From: Pontiella agarivorans
GTDB lineage: Bacteria > Verrucomicrobiota > Kiritimatiellia > Kiritimatiellales > Pontiellaceae
Direction: 5' to 3'
Assembly (NCBI RefSeq): GCF_034531395.1
Contig: NZ_JARVCO010000010.1
Location: forward strand, 744,001-808,000
Length of the DNA: 64,000 nt
The first letter of the stretch is position 1, and each line of letters begins with the position of its first letter. Positions 16,592 through 25,322 of this stretch are shown here, in pieces. A program made the translations under genes and the position numbers. The notes beneath the pieces were generated by a model. That model made no database searches. It was not told the origin of the DNA and was given only the letters and a program-made list of their open reading frames with translations.

Positions 16592-18880
16592 TCAGGCTCC
16601 GCCGTAAACGCGTAGGCCGAACAGGGCTGCGGGAACACGGTCTGAGGGGTGTTTCAGCTCAATGGAGAGTCCCCGGGTACAAACCGGTGTATCAAAACGG
16701 ATGCGATTGATGGTTTGGTGATTATCGGTGCAGCGGTGCAGTTCTTTTCCATTTGCGTCGCGGATCACATAGTCCCGAATACAAAACGGCGCTACATGTT
16801 CCGGATGGCCCCACTGAACCGTCTCCATTGCGTTATCGAAATCGGCATCAAAGTGCAGCACAATTTCACGCAACGTCTGCGGTGCATTCCAGTTCAACTC
16901 CAGGCGCGGATTTTCATCTTCATACGTCGCCACCCAGGCATTCGAGGCCGTAGTTGGCCGGAACCAGCCATTACGGAGTTGCTCGATTCCGAACGCCTTA
17001 AGCGGTGTGGAGAGCTTAAAGGCCAGATTGTGCCCTGCCGGGCGCCGCTCCGGCACCCAAAACTCAAACCGGTCAATGCCGATCCCTTCCGGAGGAACCT
17101 GCTCCCCGGTATTGGAAACCGCATGGTTGAATTTTTTCTGCACGGTCAACAGCCCGGTCACCCGCTGCTCCGAACAGGCCACCTTGATGGCTTCATTTCC
17201 ATCCAGCGTCAGGAATCCGTAGCGGTTTTGATCGACCCCTTCCGTGATCGGGAATGCTATAGTTTGCTCGCCCTCCACCAACGAAAAGACCTGCTCGCAA
17301 AGCGTCCTTTCCGGCGTGAAATTTTCCGGCTTATCGCTGACCCGCAGAGCCACGCGGATCTCAGAGGGCTGTTTGGCGCGAACCCGAAACTCCACGGTCG
17401 GCCGATCTCTCGGCGTCAATGGAATGAGCTGTGCCACCGGATAGGTCAGATTCAGCCAAGGGCCGTCAGCGGCCAGCTCGGTCAGTACGCATGTCGACGA
17501 GGTACTCACCGTTGCGGACTGCACCAAGTCCCCGTCGTCCGCGAGCGGGATGCCGGGGATAGACTGCCCGGCGCGATTGAGTGCGGTCTGAAGGGCGCTC
17601 ATGCGGTTGGGCTCGGTTAGGTCGCGCGGCTGCAGTGCATCGCGCTGACAGTGCGCGGCTGCCATTCCAACGGCCGTGCCACCGTGTGCACTGGTCAGCA
17701 TGACGCGCGTGGACCCGAAGGCGACGTGCGAGGCACTGATAATGCGGCCGGCCAAAAACAGGTTGCTTATGTTGCGGCTGTAATAGCAGCGGTACGGAAT
17801 TCCGAAAGCCCCTTTGCTGTGCCACTGATTGCAGGGCGATTTTTCGCTGTAAACCGCATCCGATGGATGGAGATCCAACGACCACCCGCCAACCGCGACG
17901 GCGTCAGCGTGCACGCGCTGTTCGATGACATCCTGCTGGCACAGCATGATGTCGCCTTCGAAGCGACGGCTTTCCCGCTTACCGGGAATCGTACCGACCC
18001 ATTCCAGGGTCATATTTTCCGCGTCGGGAAATTCGCCGGAATTTTTGATATGATCCCAGACCCCGTAAACCACTTTCCACAGCTCCCATTTGATGGCTTC
18101 GGTGTCGTGTACCGTGTCCAACCGGCCGCCGTATTCAATCCACCAATACTTGCAGCCATGCTCCCGCTCGTTGACCGCGCGAAAACGCGGAATTTCGGTG
18201 ATGTCCTTCAAGGCATAATCGGGGGCTACAAACTTGACCGGCTTCCCGGTATCCTTGCTGTAGAAATAAATCGTGTGCCCTAACAGTTCGCCATAGCCCT
18301 CGTCCGGCGCAAATCTCTCGCCGAATTCGTCGGCCCGCTCCGCGCCCATCCGAAAAGCGGCTCCGGCCTGAAACCCGACGATTCCGTCGCCGGACGCATC
18401 ACAGAACAGAGGTGCTTCCACGGTGTAGCGGGTTGCATTTTGCGAGCAAAATGCCGTCACCCCGGCGATCGTGTCGGGGGCGGATTTCCGGACTTCGTAG
18501 ACCGCTGTATTCAACAGAAGACGAATGTTCGATTCGCGGGCGACAACATCGAGCAGCACCGTATCAAAGATCAGTGGATTGCCCTCTTTGTTGCGGTAGA
18601 GATTTTCCACCAGGATTTCATCGACCAGCCCGCCTTCGCGCGCCCAGCGGTTATTGTTGCCCATATGCGACGTGGCTCCCAGTGCCCACAGGCGCACTTC
18701 GCTCGATGCGTTGCCGCCCAGCACCGGTCGGTCCTGAATAAGGGTTACACGGAGGCCCTGCCGCGCAGCGGTAACCGCCGCACAAACACCGGCCAAGCCG
18801 CCGCCGATTACCGCAAAATCTACAGAAATGGTCTCGTGCCGCAGTTCGCGGAGATCTGAAACAGGTTTACTAACAAGCAT
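16592..18880 (-). CDS. FAD-dependent oxidoreductase with C-terminal beta-rich extension
   Basis: A 762-residue protein. The N-terminal dinucleotide-binding motif is FAVIGGGLAGVCAAVTAARQ at about 22-41, followed by LGGNASSEVRLWALGA and LFCDASGDGIVGFQAGA, as in the FAD_oxidored (PF12831) family. The FAD domain ends near residue 410 (TRVMLTSAHGGTAVGMAAAH). The C-terminal third is beta-sandwich-like and resembles galactose-binding modules. There is no signal peptide, so it should act in the cytoplasm. Its start overlaps the stop of the upstream symporter gene by one base (TAATG), so the two are translationally coupled. It probably oxidises a sugar or sugar acid imported by that symporter (inference from context). 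Confidence 0.9.
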   Translation of the reverse strand: MLVSKPVSDLRELRHETISVDFAVIGGGLAGVCAAVTAARQGLRVTLIQDRPVLGGNASSEVRLWALGATSHMGNNNRWAREGGLVDEILVENLYRNKEGNPLIFDTVLLDVVARESNIRLLLNTAVYEVRKSAPDTIAGVTAFCSQNATRYTVEAPLFCDASGDGIVGFQAGAAFRMGAERADEFGERFAPDEGYGELLGHTIYFYSKDTGKPVKFVAPDYALKDITEIPRFRAVNEREHGCKYWWIEYGGRLDTVHDTEAIKWELWKVVYGVWDHIKNSGEFPDAENMTLEWVGTIPGKRESRRFEGDIMLCQQDVIEQRVHADAVAVGGWSLDLHPSDAVYSEKSPCNQWHSKGAFGIPYRCYYSRNISNLFLAGRIISASHVAFGSTRVMLTSAHGGTAVGMAAAHCQRDALQPRDLTEPNRMSALQTALNRAGQSIPGIPLADDGDLVQSATVSTSSTCVLTELAADGPWLNLTYPVAQLIPLTPRDRPTVEFRVRAKQPSEIRVALRVSDKPENFTPERTLCEQVFSLVEGEQTIAFPITEGVDQNRYGFLTLDGNEAIKVACSEQRVTGLLTVQKKFNHAVSNTGEQVPPEGIGIDRFEFWVPERRPAGHNLAFKLSTPLKAFGIEQLRNGWFRPTTASNAWVATYEDENPRLELNWNAPQTLREIVLHFDADFDNAMETVQWGHPEHVAPFCIRDYVIRDANGKELHRCTDNHQTINRIRFDTPVCTRGLSIELKHPSDRVPAALFGLRVYGGA

Positions 18881-20568
18881 TAAATATCCTCTTCTTGTTT
18901 CTTCATTCGTTTTGATAAAGCAAAAAGCAACGCGGCCAGTACCAGTAAGCCCAGTCCGAATCCGGCCAGCATGCCGCGGTTGGTATCATTCAGCGGAATC
19001 ATGCCAAACAGCGTACACGCGCAAGCTGCCAGGCTGATGCTGACGATCAACGCGGGGAACGCGCTCGATTGCGGCGGTTCGCGGTTTGCTTCGCGATCGG
19101 TCAGGTCGCGGATGGTGCTCCAGCCGGGGGCTTTTTTGCGTGAAAACAGCACCATTACCCCAATGATAAGGAGCGGAAGAATGACGCCCGTAACGGTGCT
19201 GTCCGCCAGCCAGGTGCCGGTCAGCACCGTGCTGAACTTTGCCAGCAGTCCCAGCGGGAAACAGACGCCAACGGTGGCCCAGATGGTACTGACCCCCAGG
19301 CGTGGAATAAACAGCGCCAACAAGGTCGGTGCCAGCAACGGGGTCACCATCACCTGCGTAACTGCAATAATCATCTTGGCCGCACCGCCCATATAGGGCG
19401 TGGCAATCGCAATGCCGGCAACAATCAGTCCGAGGATGCAGGTGAAGACCCGCCCCATATGAACCATCCGTTTTTCAGAGGGATTTCCCGCCAGCGGTTT
19501 ATAGATGTTTTCCGTCAGCACGCCGGAGAAGACATTCAGTTGGGAACTGATCATACTGGCGGTGGCTGAAAAGAGCGCGGCCAACATCAGCCCCAGCATG
19601 CCAATCGGCAAGACGGCCTTGCAGGAGAGAATATAGGCGGTTTCCGCCAGCTTGGTGACGGTTTCTGCATCGGCTCCAACCGGAATAGGCTGCTGAATGC
19701 GCCAGAGCAACGGCGGCAACAGCCAGAGAAACGGACTGAACAGATAGAGCCCGCCGAACAAGAAAGTGCTTTTGCGCGCATCTTTCGGTGTTGGTACGCA
19801 GAGGTAGCGCTGCACAAAGGCCCACTCCGCTCCGATCATGAAATAGTGAATCGCCACCCAGCCGGCGAGGAACAGAAACGTGTATTTGTCATTGGTGGCC
19901 GACAGGAACCCGTCCGGTGCTTTATCCAGAATGTTGGAAAAACCGCCGCTGCGGGCGAGGGACAGCGGAATCACAAACAGCACGGCCAGATTCAGGATGA
20001 CGAACTGCAGGGTATCGGTCATCAGCACGGCCCACAGGCCGCCGATCATCGTGTAACCCACCACAATCAGCGCAAAGATCAGGATGGCGATATTTAAATC
20101 CGCCCCGGAAAGACTGCCTTCGCCTCCCGCGATCACTGCCAGTGTCAACCGCGCTATCGCATAGAGTGCACCCCCCGTTCCGATAATCCGGAAGGTCATC
20201 ATAAACCAAGTATAAAAATGGAGGGCCCCGCGGCCAAACCGCTTATCGATATACTCGGCCGGGGTTCGAATCCCCATCTTCTTCCATTTACCGGCCACCG
20301 TAAATCCGGCCGCAATGGCCGCAATGCCGTAGCAGAGGTTGATCACAATCGCGACGACCCCGTGTTCATAGGCGATGCCGCCCCATACCACAAAGGTATT
20401 GGCGGAAAACATCGTCATAAAAGCACTCAGCCCGCTGATCCACCACGGCGACTGCCCGCCCGCGGCAAACATGTCGGATGAGTTTTTAATAAAGCGCCCC
20501 AGGAAAACGCCGATAAACACCGTGCCTGCCAAATACAGCGCCAGGACTGTCCAATCTGAAAAATGCAT
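18880..20568 (-). CDS. Sodium:solute symporter (SSS family)
   Basis: A 562-residue polytopic membrane protein with about 13 hydrophobic segments. Family hallmarks are WTVLALYLAGTVFIGVFLG at the start, SPWWISGLSAFMTMFSANTF, the AALFSATASMISSQLNVFSG motif of the sodium site, and a long cytoplasmic stretch near residue 460. It is an inner-membrane, sodium-driven importer, probably of a monosaccharide or small acid released by the surrounding hydrolases. It is the only transporter seen in the window. Its promoter is likely at 20749-20777, with the TTTACCTATAAA box beside it, which links it to the LacI-type regulator. It is cotranscribed with the FAD oxidoreductase. Confidence 0.95.
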   Translation of the reverse strand: MHFSDWTVLALYLAGTVFIGVFLGRFIKNSSDMFAAGGQSPWWISGLSAFMTMFSANTFVVWGGIAYEHGVVAIVINLCYGIAAIAAGFTVAGKWKKMGIRTPAEYIDKRFGRGALHFYTWFMMTFRIIGTGGALYAIARLTLAVIAGGEGSLSGADLNIAILIFALIVVGYTMIGGLWAVLMTDTLQFVILNLAVLFVIPLSLARSGGFSNILDKAPDGFLSATNDKYTFLFLAGWVAIHYFMIGAEWAFVQRYLCVPTPKDARKSTFLFGGLYLFSPFLWLLPPLLWRIQQPIPVGADAETVTKLAETAYILSCKAVLPIGMLGLMLAALFSATASMISSQLNVFSGVLTENIYKPLAGNPSEKRMVHMGRVFTCILGLIVAGIAIATPYMGGAAKMIIAVTQVMVTPLLAPTLLALFIPRLGVSTIWATVGVCFPLGLLAKFSTVLTGTWLADSTVTGVILPLLIIGVMVLFSRKKAPGWSTIRDLTDREANREPPQSSAFPALIVSISLAACACTLFGMIPLNDTNRGMLAGFGLGLLVLAALLFALSKRMKKQEEDI

Positions 20569-20748
20569 TTTCTATTCCTTATGAATCATTGTTTTCAATG
20601 TCCCTTGATCCGCCCGATAGAGGGTGTGGCAGCATCCGTATCCGATGAAAAAGAGATCCGGCTGATGCATCGCAGCCGGACCCAGTATTCACCCAACCCT
20701 CGGGATGGGTAACTTCTCCCGCAGGAAATCTGAATCTCCAACAACCGG

Positions 20749-20802
20749 AATGTAATCTTTCGTCCTTTCGCCCCCAAATCTGAAAATAGATTTACCTATA
20801 AA
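20749..20802 (-). promoter_or_regulatory. Minus-strand promoter with upstream TTTACCTATAAA element
   Basis: Read on the minus strand, -35 TTGGGG (20772-20777) and -10 TACATT (20749-20754) are 17 bases apart. Upstream lie the inverted repeat AAATCT/AGATTT and the box TTTATAGGTAAA (20791-20802 on the plus strand as TTTACCTATAAA). The same arrangement recurs at 24641-24694. It drives the symporter gene, leaving a leader of roughly 170 bases. The rest of the 343-base gap from 20569 to 20911 holds nothing else I can support. Confidence 0.55.
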
Positions 20803-20911
20803 ACTGAAGTTGGCTACTCAGGCACATCTTTTGCGGCTGAGTGTCTATTCGGAAACAATGTGTCCGGGCGGTGAGCCCCCGGTCACAGGTGGGTGAATAC
20901 CATGCAGAGCC

Positions 20912-23194
20912 CTACAGACGGACGGCGTGTTTAAAATATCCATAGCCGTAGGACACTTCGGTAACGTCGTTTAAGTCGACTCCAGACACAGACAGCCAAG
21001 CCGCGTTTTCACCCTCTTCAATCAGCTCAAGGTTTTCCACCACGCCGTTGCGAACGACCTGCACCGTTGCTTTCTCTGCCGTGTCATAATCAAAGTTCAA
21101 CGGAGCTTTCAGACGAATCGTACGGGATTGTTTATCAACCTTCAACTCGGTGTCATCATAGGCCATGTAGGCCAGGCTCAGGTTAAATGCGACATTGAAC
21201 TGAACCCATCCCTCCGTCCAGCCGACATTGCCTGCGTCGGGATTATAAGGATAGTGCTCGTTCTTCGGCGCGCCATCAAAAACAAAGGGTGTGTTGGCGA
21301 GTTGTCCGATCCCCCCGCGATGATAGCTGTACCAACCAAGTTCGCATCCCTCGATCTCGCGCGGCGCATCGTACGAGAAATGACGCCCCGTGGGGTTACG
21401 CCCAAATGCATTATCCATCTGAGATTTTGAAATTTCGCGCAGACGTTCATTTTGCTCACTGTCCGGGGTTGCGGATAGGGCCGCCAGAACACAGGAGGGG
21501 AAGCCCAACAGATTTCCCGGCTCGTTCCACATGGTTTTTTTGGGACCCGTCAGGCACCACTGCGTATCGGACACCTTACGAAAATCCCACATATTGGCCG
21601 AACGGGCAATGGCGACTGTTTTCCATGCTTCAATTTTATCCGCCAGTCCCTCGGGAGCGCGATTAGCGTACTTAGATAGCATTAGCCCTAAACCAGTCAT
21701 GGTAATATGCTCAGACATCCGCTGCCCTTTGGTGGTTAAAGGATCATTCCAATCCAGATGCTGAATCATCCACTCAACCTGATTATAGGCCGCCTCAAAA
21801 TAGCGTTGAGCATCCGTACAGTTCTCACGTTTTGCCACTTCATACATCAGAAGATTCGGCAATACGCTATGCCCCGGCGGAAGCTCGCCCTTATTTGTTC
21901 CAATCAAGGTTTTCGTTTCAAATAAATTGTGATCTTTGACCAAATCATACGGGTATTCGAAGCCAACGCTTTCTTTGCCCCAGACATTAAATACATAATC
22001 GCGAATCACCCTGTAATTCTGTTCAGGCAGCCATTGTTTGAGTGCAGGCCACGCATAGACGAAGTAAGCCAGCTGTTCCTTGAGAAAGGCGTGATCCGCT
22101 TTTTGAGTCACGATGACATCGGCGCCAAAATGGATCAATTTGACGATATCGGGTGCATTTTCATTGAAGGGTTCAAGTACCCCGTTAAAACCATCCAGTT
22201 GCTCATATTCAATGGTGTTGGGCATCCGCTCATAAGCGCTCGGGTTCGATAGATATTGGGGAACCAGGGTATTGAGTTCCCAACCAAAGTGATGATCATC
22301 GCGCCAACCAAATGAACCGCGACACTTCTTTTTATAATTTCCGAAATAGTGTCGGCTCTGATCCATAAAAGTCACGGCGTTCTGATAGGTAACCTTCTCC
22401 AGCCACCAGTGCCCGATTCTGAACGGAAACGATGTGTGTGGTCCGATTTTTACGATAAATTCGTCCTGACTATCTGGGTTGAACGCGGAAAAATCTCCAA
22501 TATGATTCAACACGGTGCCTGAAAATACGGATTCATGGGTTCGTTTATTAACCAGGTTAAAAGGCGTTCCATCTTCAACGGTCGGTGCGGTAAAACGCTT
22601 GGGCTTATTCAGGTTAAATCCGCTTTGGTTGAGGTAAACTAAAGGAGCCTCAACCGCCGGTTTTTGAGATTTTTCCGCTACAGCTACAGGCTTTTCAAGC
22701 GGCGGTAATGCCTGACCGGTCTCCGGCCAGAGAACAATCTCTTTTATTCGGGCCAAATCCATTTTGGTCTTCGTGACCACCAGGCGTAGTGTGTCGGTTT
22801 TTACATCCAGCGTGGAGTCGAAAGGAAGGCTCAAGGCGGTCGAGCGGTTTCCTGTAATTACCGATGAGGGGACCACGATCCACTCACCGACGCCGTTTTT
22901 AAATTCAAAATGGAAATCGGTGATCGCATCTTTATTTCCGTATCCACTATACAGGTGAACACCACTTATTTGCTGTACCTGTGCCAGCTTTAATTCCAGC
23001 CAAATGGCGCCATCATGGTCTTTGGAGCCAATCCAACGCGATTCATTTGATATTTTTCCATCACAGGCGAAGGATGCCGCATATTTCCTGTAGGTTTGCG
23101 AAGCTCGTGCCTGCTCAACGGTTAACCTGTTTTCTTGCGCCAATACATTCGTCGCTAAGAGTGCAGATAGCAGCACTATGATCTCTTTGTTCAT
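20912..23194 (-). CDS. GH9-like glycoside hydrolase with F5/8 and CelD_N-type domains
   Basis: A 760-residue exported protein. After a signal peptide (KEIIVLLSALLATNVLA), residues about 25-160 form an F5/8 type C (discoidin/CBM32-like) module (RIKEIVLWPE at its end). Next come a linker and an Ig-like domain starting PLVYLNQSGFNLNKPKRF, as in the N-terminal domain of GH9 enzymes. An (alpha/alpha)6 barrel follows, from about 275 to 670, with HFGADVIV, FGRNPTGRHFSYDAP and SYHRGGIGQL. The FGRNPTG motif matches the conserved GH9 C-terminal loop. The acidic catalytic residues cannot be assigned reliably. ATG 23194 follows AAGGTG; a GTG two codons earlier is less likely. It probably shares the promoter at 24641 with the sulfatase upstream. 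Confidence 0.75.
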   Translation of the reverse strand: MNKEIIVLLSALLATNVLAQENRLTVEQARASQTYRKYAASFACDGKISNESRWIGSKDHDGAIWLELKLAQVQQISGVHLYSGYGNKDAITDFHFEFKNGVGEWIVVPSSVITGNRSTALSLPFDSTLDVKTDTLRLVVTKTKMDLARIKEIVLWPETGQALPPLEKPVAVAEKSQKPAVEAPLVYLNQSGFNLNKPKRFTAPTVEDGTPFNLVNKRTHESVFSGTVLNHIGDFSAFNPDSQDEFIVKIGPHTSFPFRIGHWWLEKVTYQNAVTFMDQSRHYFGNYKKKCRGSFGWRDDHHFGWELNTLVPQYLSNPSAYERMPNTIEYEQLDGFNGVLEPFNENAPDIVKLIHFGADVIVTQKADHAFLKEQLAYFVYAWPALKQWLPEQNYRVIRDYVFNVWGKESVGFEYPYDLVKDHNLFETKTLIGTNKGELPPGHSVLPNLLMYEVAKRENCTDAQRYFEAAYNQVEWMIQHLDWNDPLTTKGQRMSEHITMTGLGLMLSKYANRAPEGLADKIEAWKTVAIARSANMWDFRKVSDTQWCLTGPKKTMWNEPGNLLGFPSCVLAALSATPDSEQNERLREISKSQMDNAFGRNPTGRHFSYDAPREIEGCELGWYSYHRGGIGQLANTPFVFDGAPKNEHYPYNPDAGNVGWTEGWVQFNVAFNLSLAYMAYDDTELKVDKQSRTIRLKAPLNFDYDTAEKATVQVVRNGVVENLELIEEGENAAWLSVSGVDLNDVTEVSYGYGYFKHAVRL

Positions 23195-23271
23195 GGTCAC
23201 ACCTTATTTCATTTATTCATACATAAAGACTTCATTCAGCAGGATTATTTATCACGTTGTTTTTCTAATTT

Positions 23272-24345
23272 TTATTGGGTCAAATAGGTTGCCCGGCTCT
23301 TAACGAGAGGGCTGAGCGCGGCCCATTCTGCATTCTTGATAACTGAAGGATCAACCTGCACTCCGGCTGCATCGCGCAGTAGAACGACACTGTTGAGGAT
23401 GAGATTGACCTCGATCGGATCGGTGGTTTTGTTCAGCACGTCGTAAATGACCGGCATGGGGTCAGCCACTTCGACGAGGCCGAGAAATTCAGCGGCACGC
23501 ACACGTACAAGTCCATAAGGATCGGACGCGGCGAGTTGTTTGGCCGTCTCGTAGAACGGTGTAGCTTGAGTTCCAAAGACGGCGCAGGAGATCAGACCCC
23601 AGTATCGTTCCTGTGGCTGGCTGGAATAGAGCGCTTTTGCAAGCTGATTCCGGGCCTCCGGGAAGGGATGGAGCTGGAGATCGGCAATATCGATCAGTTT
23701 CGCGATTTGCACCTTATTTTTCCGGCCGAATGCATCGCCGTCGCCCTTGCTTTCAATAAGCATGACCGATTCGTCCCAAACTCCTTTTTTATCCGCGGAG
23801 CTGTAATTATAGTCCTCTTTAGAGTTGTTCGTGGTGTAATAGCCCGCCTGACGGAGGTAGTACGGAAACAACTTCAGCCCCTTCGGCATTTTCGCTGAGA
23901 TCTGACTCCGGTGGTGCTGAGCCCCGGTACGCGGACCATGGCATCCGGAAATAATCGTACTGCGTGCCACTGAACAAACAGGACCGCAGGAATAGGCATG
24001 GTTAAACACAATTCCATGTTTGGCCAACCGCTCGATATTCGGCATGGGTGCACCGTGTTCAGTGTTGTAGAGTCGGTACCAGCATGCAGAGTTGTCCTCG
24101 GAAGTGAGCCAGACCACATTCGGCCGTTGCTGTTTTGTCTTTGTCGGAATGGACTGGTGATTTTTTTCTTTTACCGTAAGAGACGTCTTCAGATGTGCCT
24201 TAAATGTATCTGTATCTTCGGTGATCGAGTCGTCAAGGCAGGGGGGCATTGGCGATTTAGAGGTTTCGGCTGAAACTTTTAGCGCCGGGGCGCACAAGGC
24301 CGTAGCTGCCAATATGCACGCAACAATCGATCCTTTAATTTTCAT
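23272..24345 (-). CDS. Internally deleted family S1 sulfatase
   Basis: An intact frame of about 357 codons that is not a normal sulfatase. Residues 75-195 are a sulfatase N-terminal half: RPNVVWLTSEDNSACW, the active-site motif CSVAR (C124, instead of CxPSR) and the LRQAGYYTTNNSKEDYNYSS stretch. After GVWDES the sequence jumps to a HEAT-like helical C terminus (ERYWGLISCAVFG, VRVRAAEFLGLVE) like the end of the sulfatase at 42427. Roughly 250-300 residues with the second metal site are missing, so sulfatase activity is unlikely. It has a signal peptide (KIKGSIVACILAATALCAPA). The start is ATG 24345 or 24351; a GTG at 24381 is also in frame. Confidence 0.75.
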   Translation of the reverse strand: MKIKGSIVACILAATALCAPALKVSAETSKSPMPPCLDDSITEDTDTFKAHLKTSLTVKEKNHQSIPTKTKQQRPNVVWLTSEDNSACWYRLYNTEHGAPMPNIERLAKHGIVFNHAYSCGPVCSVARSTIISGCHGPRTGAQHHRSQISAKMPKGLKLFPYYLRQAGYYTTNNSKEDYNYSSADKKGVWDESVMLIESKGDGDAFGRKNKVQIAKLIDIADLQLHPFPEARNQLAKALYSSQPQERYWGLISCAVFGTQATPFYETAKQLAASDPYGLVRVRAAEFLGLVEVADPMPVIYDVLNKTTDPIEVNLILNSVVLLRDAAGVQVDPSVIKNAEWAALSPLVKSRATYLTQ

Positions 24346-24640
24346 TATCATTTCATTTAACCCGTGCTCTTGCTTCAGCACCTATTATGTCTTTTTTCTC
24401 GAACGTGAAATAACGAAAGCTGATACAACAGCTGGTTTCATAATTTACCCGAAGGGTTAAAAGGGCTCTCGGCACCGTGACCTTCTTTCTCTTCGCCAAA
24501 CTCACATCCTCCGCTCGTGATGCACGAAAAAGAAACGCTATAAAAGATCACTGCCACAACAGAACGAATAGAACGCTGTTTCATACAACCATCTTCCAGG
24601 TATCCGTTAAACTTTTCTGCAGGGAGACTCTAAAAACAGG

Positions 24641-24694
24641 AATGTAACCGCTGGCAACCCCGATCCCAAATCTCAAAACTGATTTACCTATAAA
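24641..24694 (-). promoter_or_regulatory. Second minus-strand promoter with TTTACCTATAAA element
   Basis: Read on the minus strand, -35 TTGGGA (24664-24669) and -10 TACATT (24641-24646) are 17 bases apart. Upstream lie AAATC/GATTT arms and the box at 24683-24694. The layout matches 20749-20802 base for base in the key parts, including the GGAATGTAA context. It likely drives the deleted sulfatase and the GH9-like gene. The gap 24346-24640 holds nothing else recognisable. Confidence 0.55.
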
Positions 24695-24823
24695 CCCATG
24701 CCTGTTTGCCGGATGATAGCGGCTCTTACGTTCCATCCACCGTTTCCAAACATTGAAATAAGTGTACCGCAAAAGCTCCGGGGGCTGGGTAACGGTACCG
24801 GACTTAAGATTCTATCTGGACTG

Positions 24824-24988
24824 AGGTCGCATTCCGTTTATCAATATCTGGTCAGTCGCTATGGTTTGAACAGGGCCGGCGTGCATTGGGAGCCGGAGGA
24901 ATATCCGACCGCCGATCAGTGGAGCGAGCTGAACGATCAGCAGGACGCACATCCGGCTAAAATCATGCTGAGGGAAGGTGAACTGCTT
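24824..24988 (+). pseudogene. Fragment of a zinc/metal ABC transporter substrate-binding protein
   Basis: Within a 145-codon plus-strand frame, residues 43-97 read SHSVYQYLVSRYGLNRAGVH, then WEPEEYPTADQWSEL and HPAKIMLREGE. This matches a consecutive stretch of ZnuA-like metal-binding lipoproteins (YxYLxxRYGLN, VHWEPDE, HPAKxMxxEGEP). The sequence on both sides does not belong to that family, so this is a fragment about 55 codons long. Confidence 0.6.
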
Positions 24989-25000
24989 AAGCAGACCCGT

Positions 25001-25159
25001 GCGCCGCATTTCATCGAGGTCCCGATCGGCCGATGGAATTATATCGGTCGCCCGGTTTGCGCCGCTTGGGGGAAGCTCGGTGTTGCGATAGGTGTACCAA
25101 ACACAATAGATGCCATCGACCTTGATTATTTTTGATGAATCCCGCCGGTTTCCGGGTAC
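25001..25159 (-). pseudogene. Fragment of a GH117-like glycoside hydrolase
   Basis: On the minus strand a short stretch reads GNRRDSSKIIKVDGIYCVWY, then TYRNTELPPSGANRATDIIP and SADRDLDEM. It resembles the N-terminal blade of GH117-type enzymes (RRDPSxIIKVxGxYYVWYT, then an acidic WDL motif). GH117 removes 3,6-anhydro-L-galactose from agar oligosaccharides. The normal W of WDL is R here, and the frame loses similarity straight after, so this is a dead piece. It abuts the transporter fragment on the other strand. The rest of the 25160-25322 gap shows nothing. Confidence 0.5.
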
Positions 25160-25322
25160 TGAATAAAAAACACATTTCATTGTTTTCAGCGGGCGCTTCA
25201 TTTTTTCACGAAAGGTGTTCCATGATCGTGAATATGCGGCATCTGATAATTGGAAACGGATCACTTTGGAGTTAGGTGTACTGCCGGCGATCTTAAAATG
25301 GATAACGATGAGGATATGCTGA

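Noticed and set aside
20595-20777. 60-codon minus-strand frame in the symporter leader
   Set aside because: It spans the proposed promoter and has no coding character or start signal.
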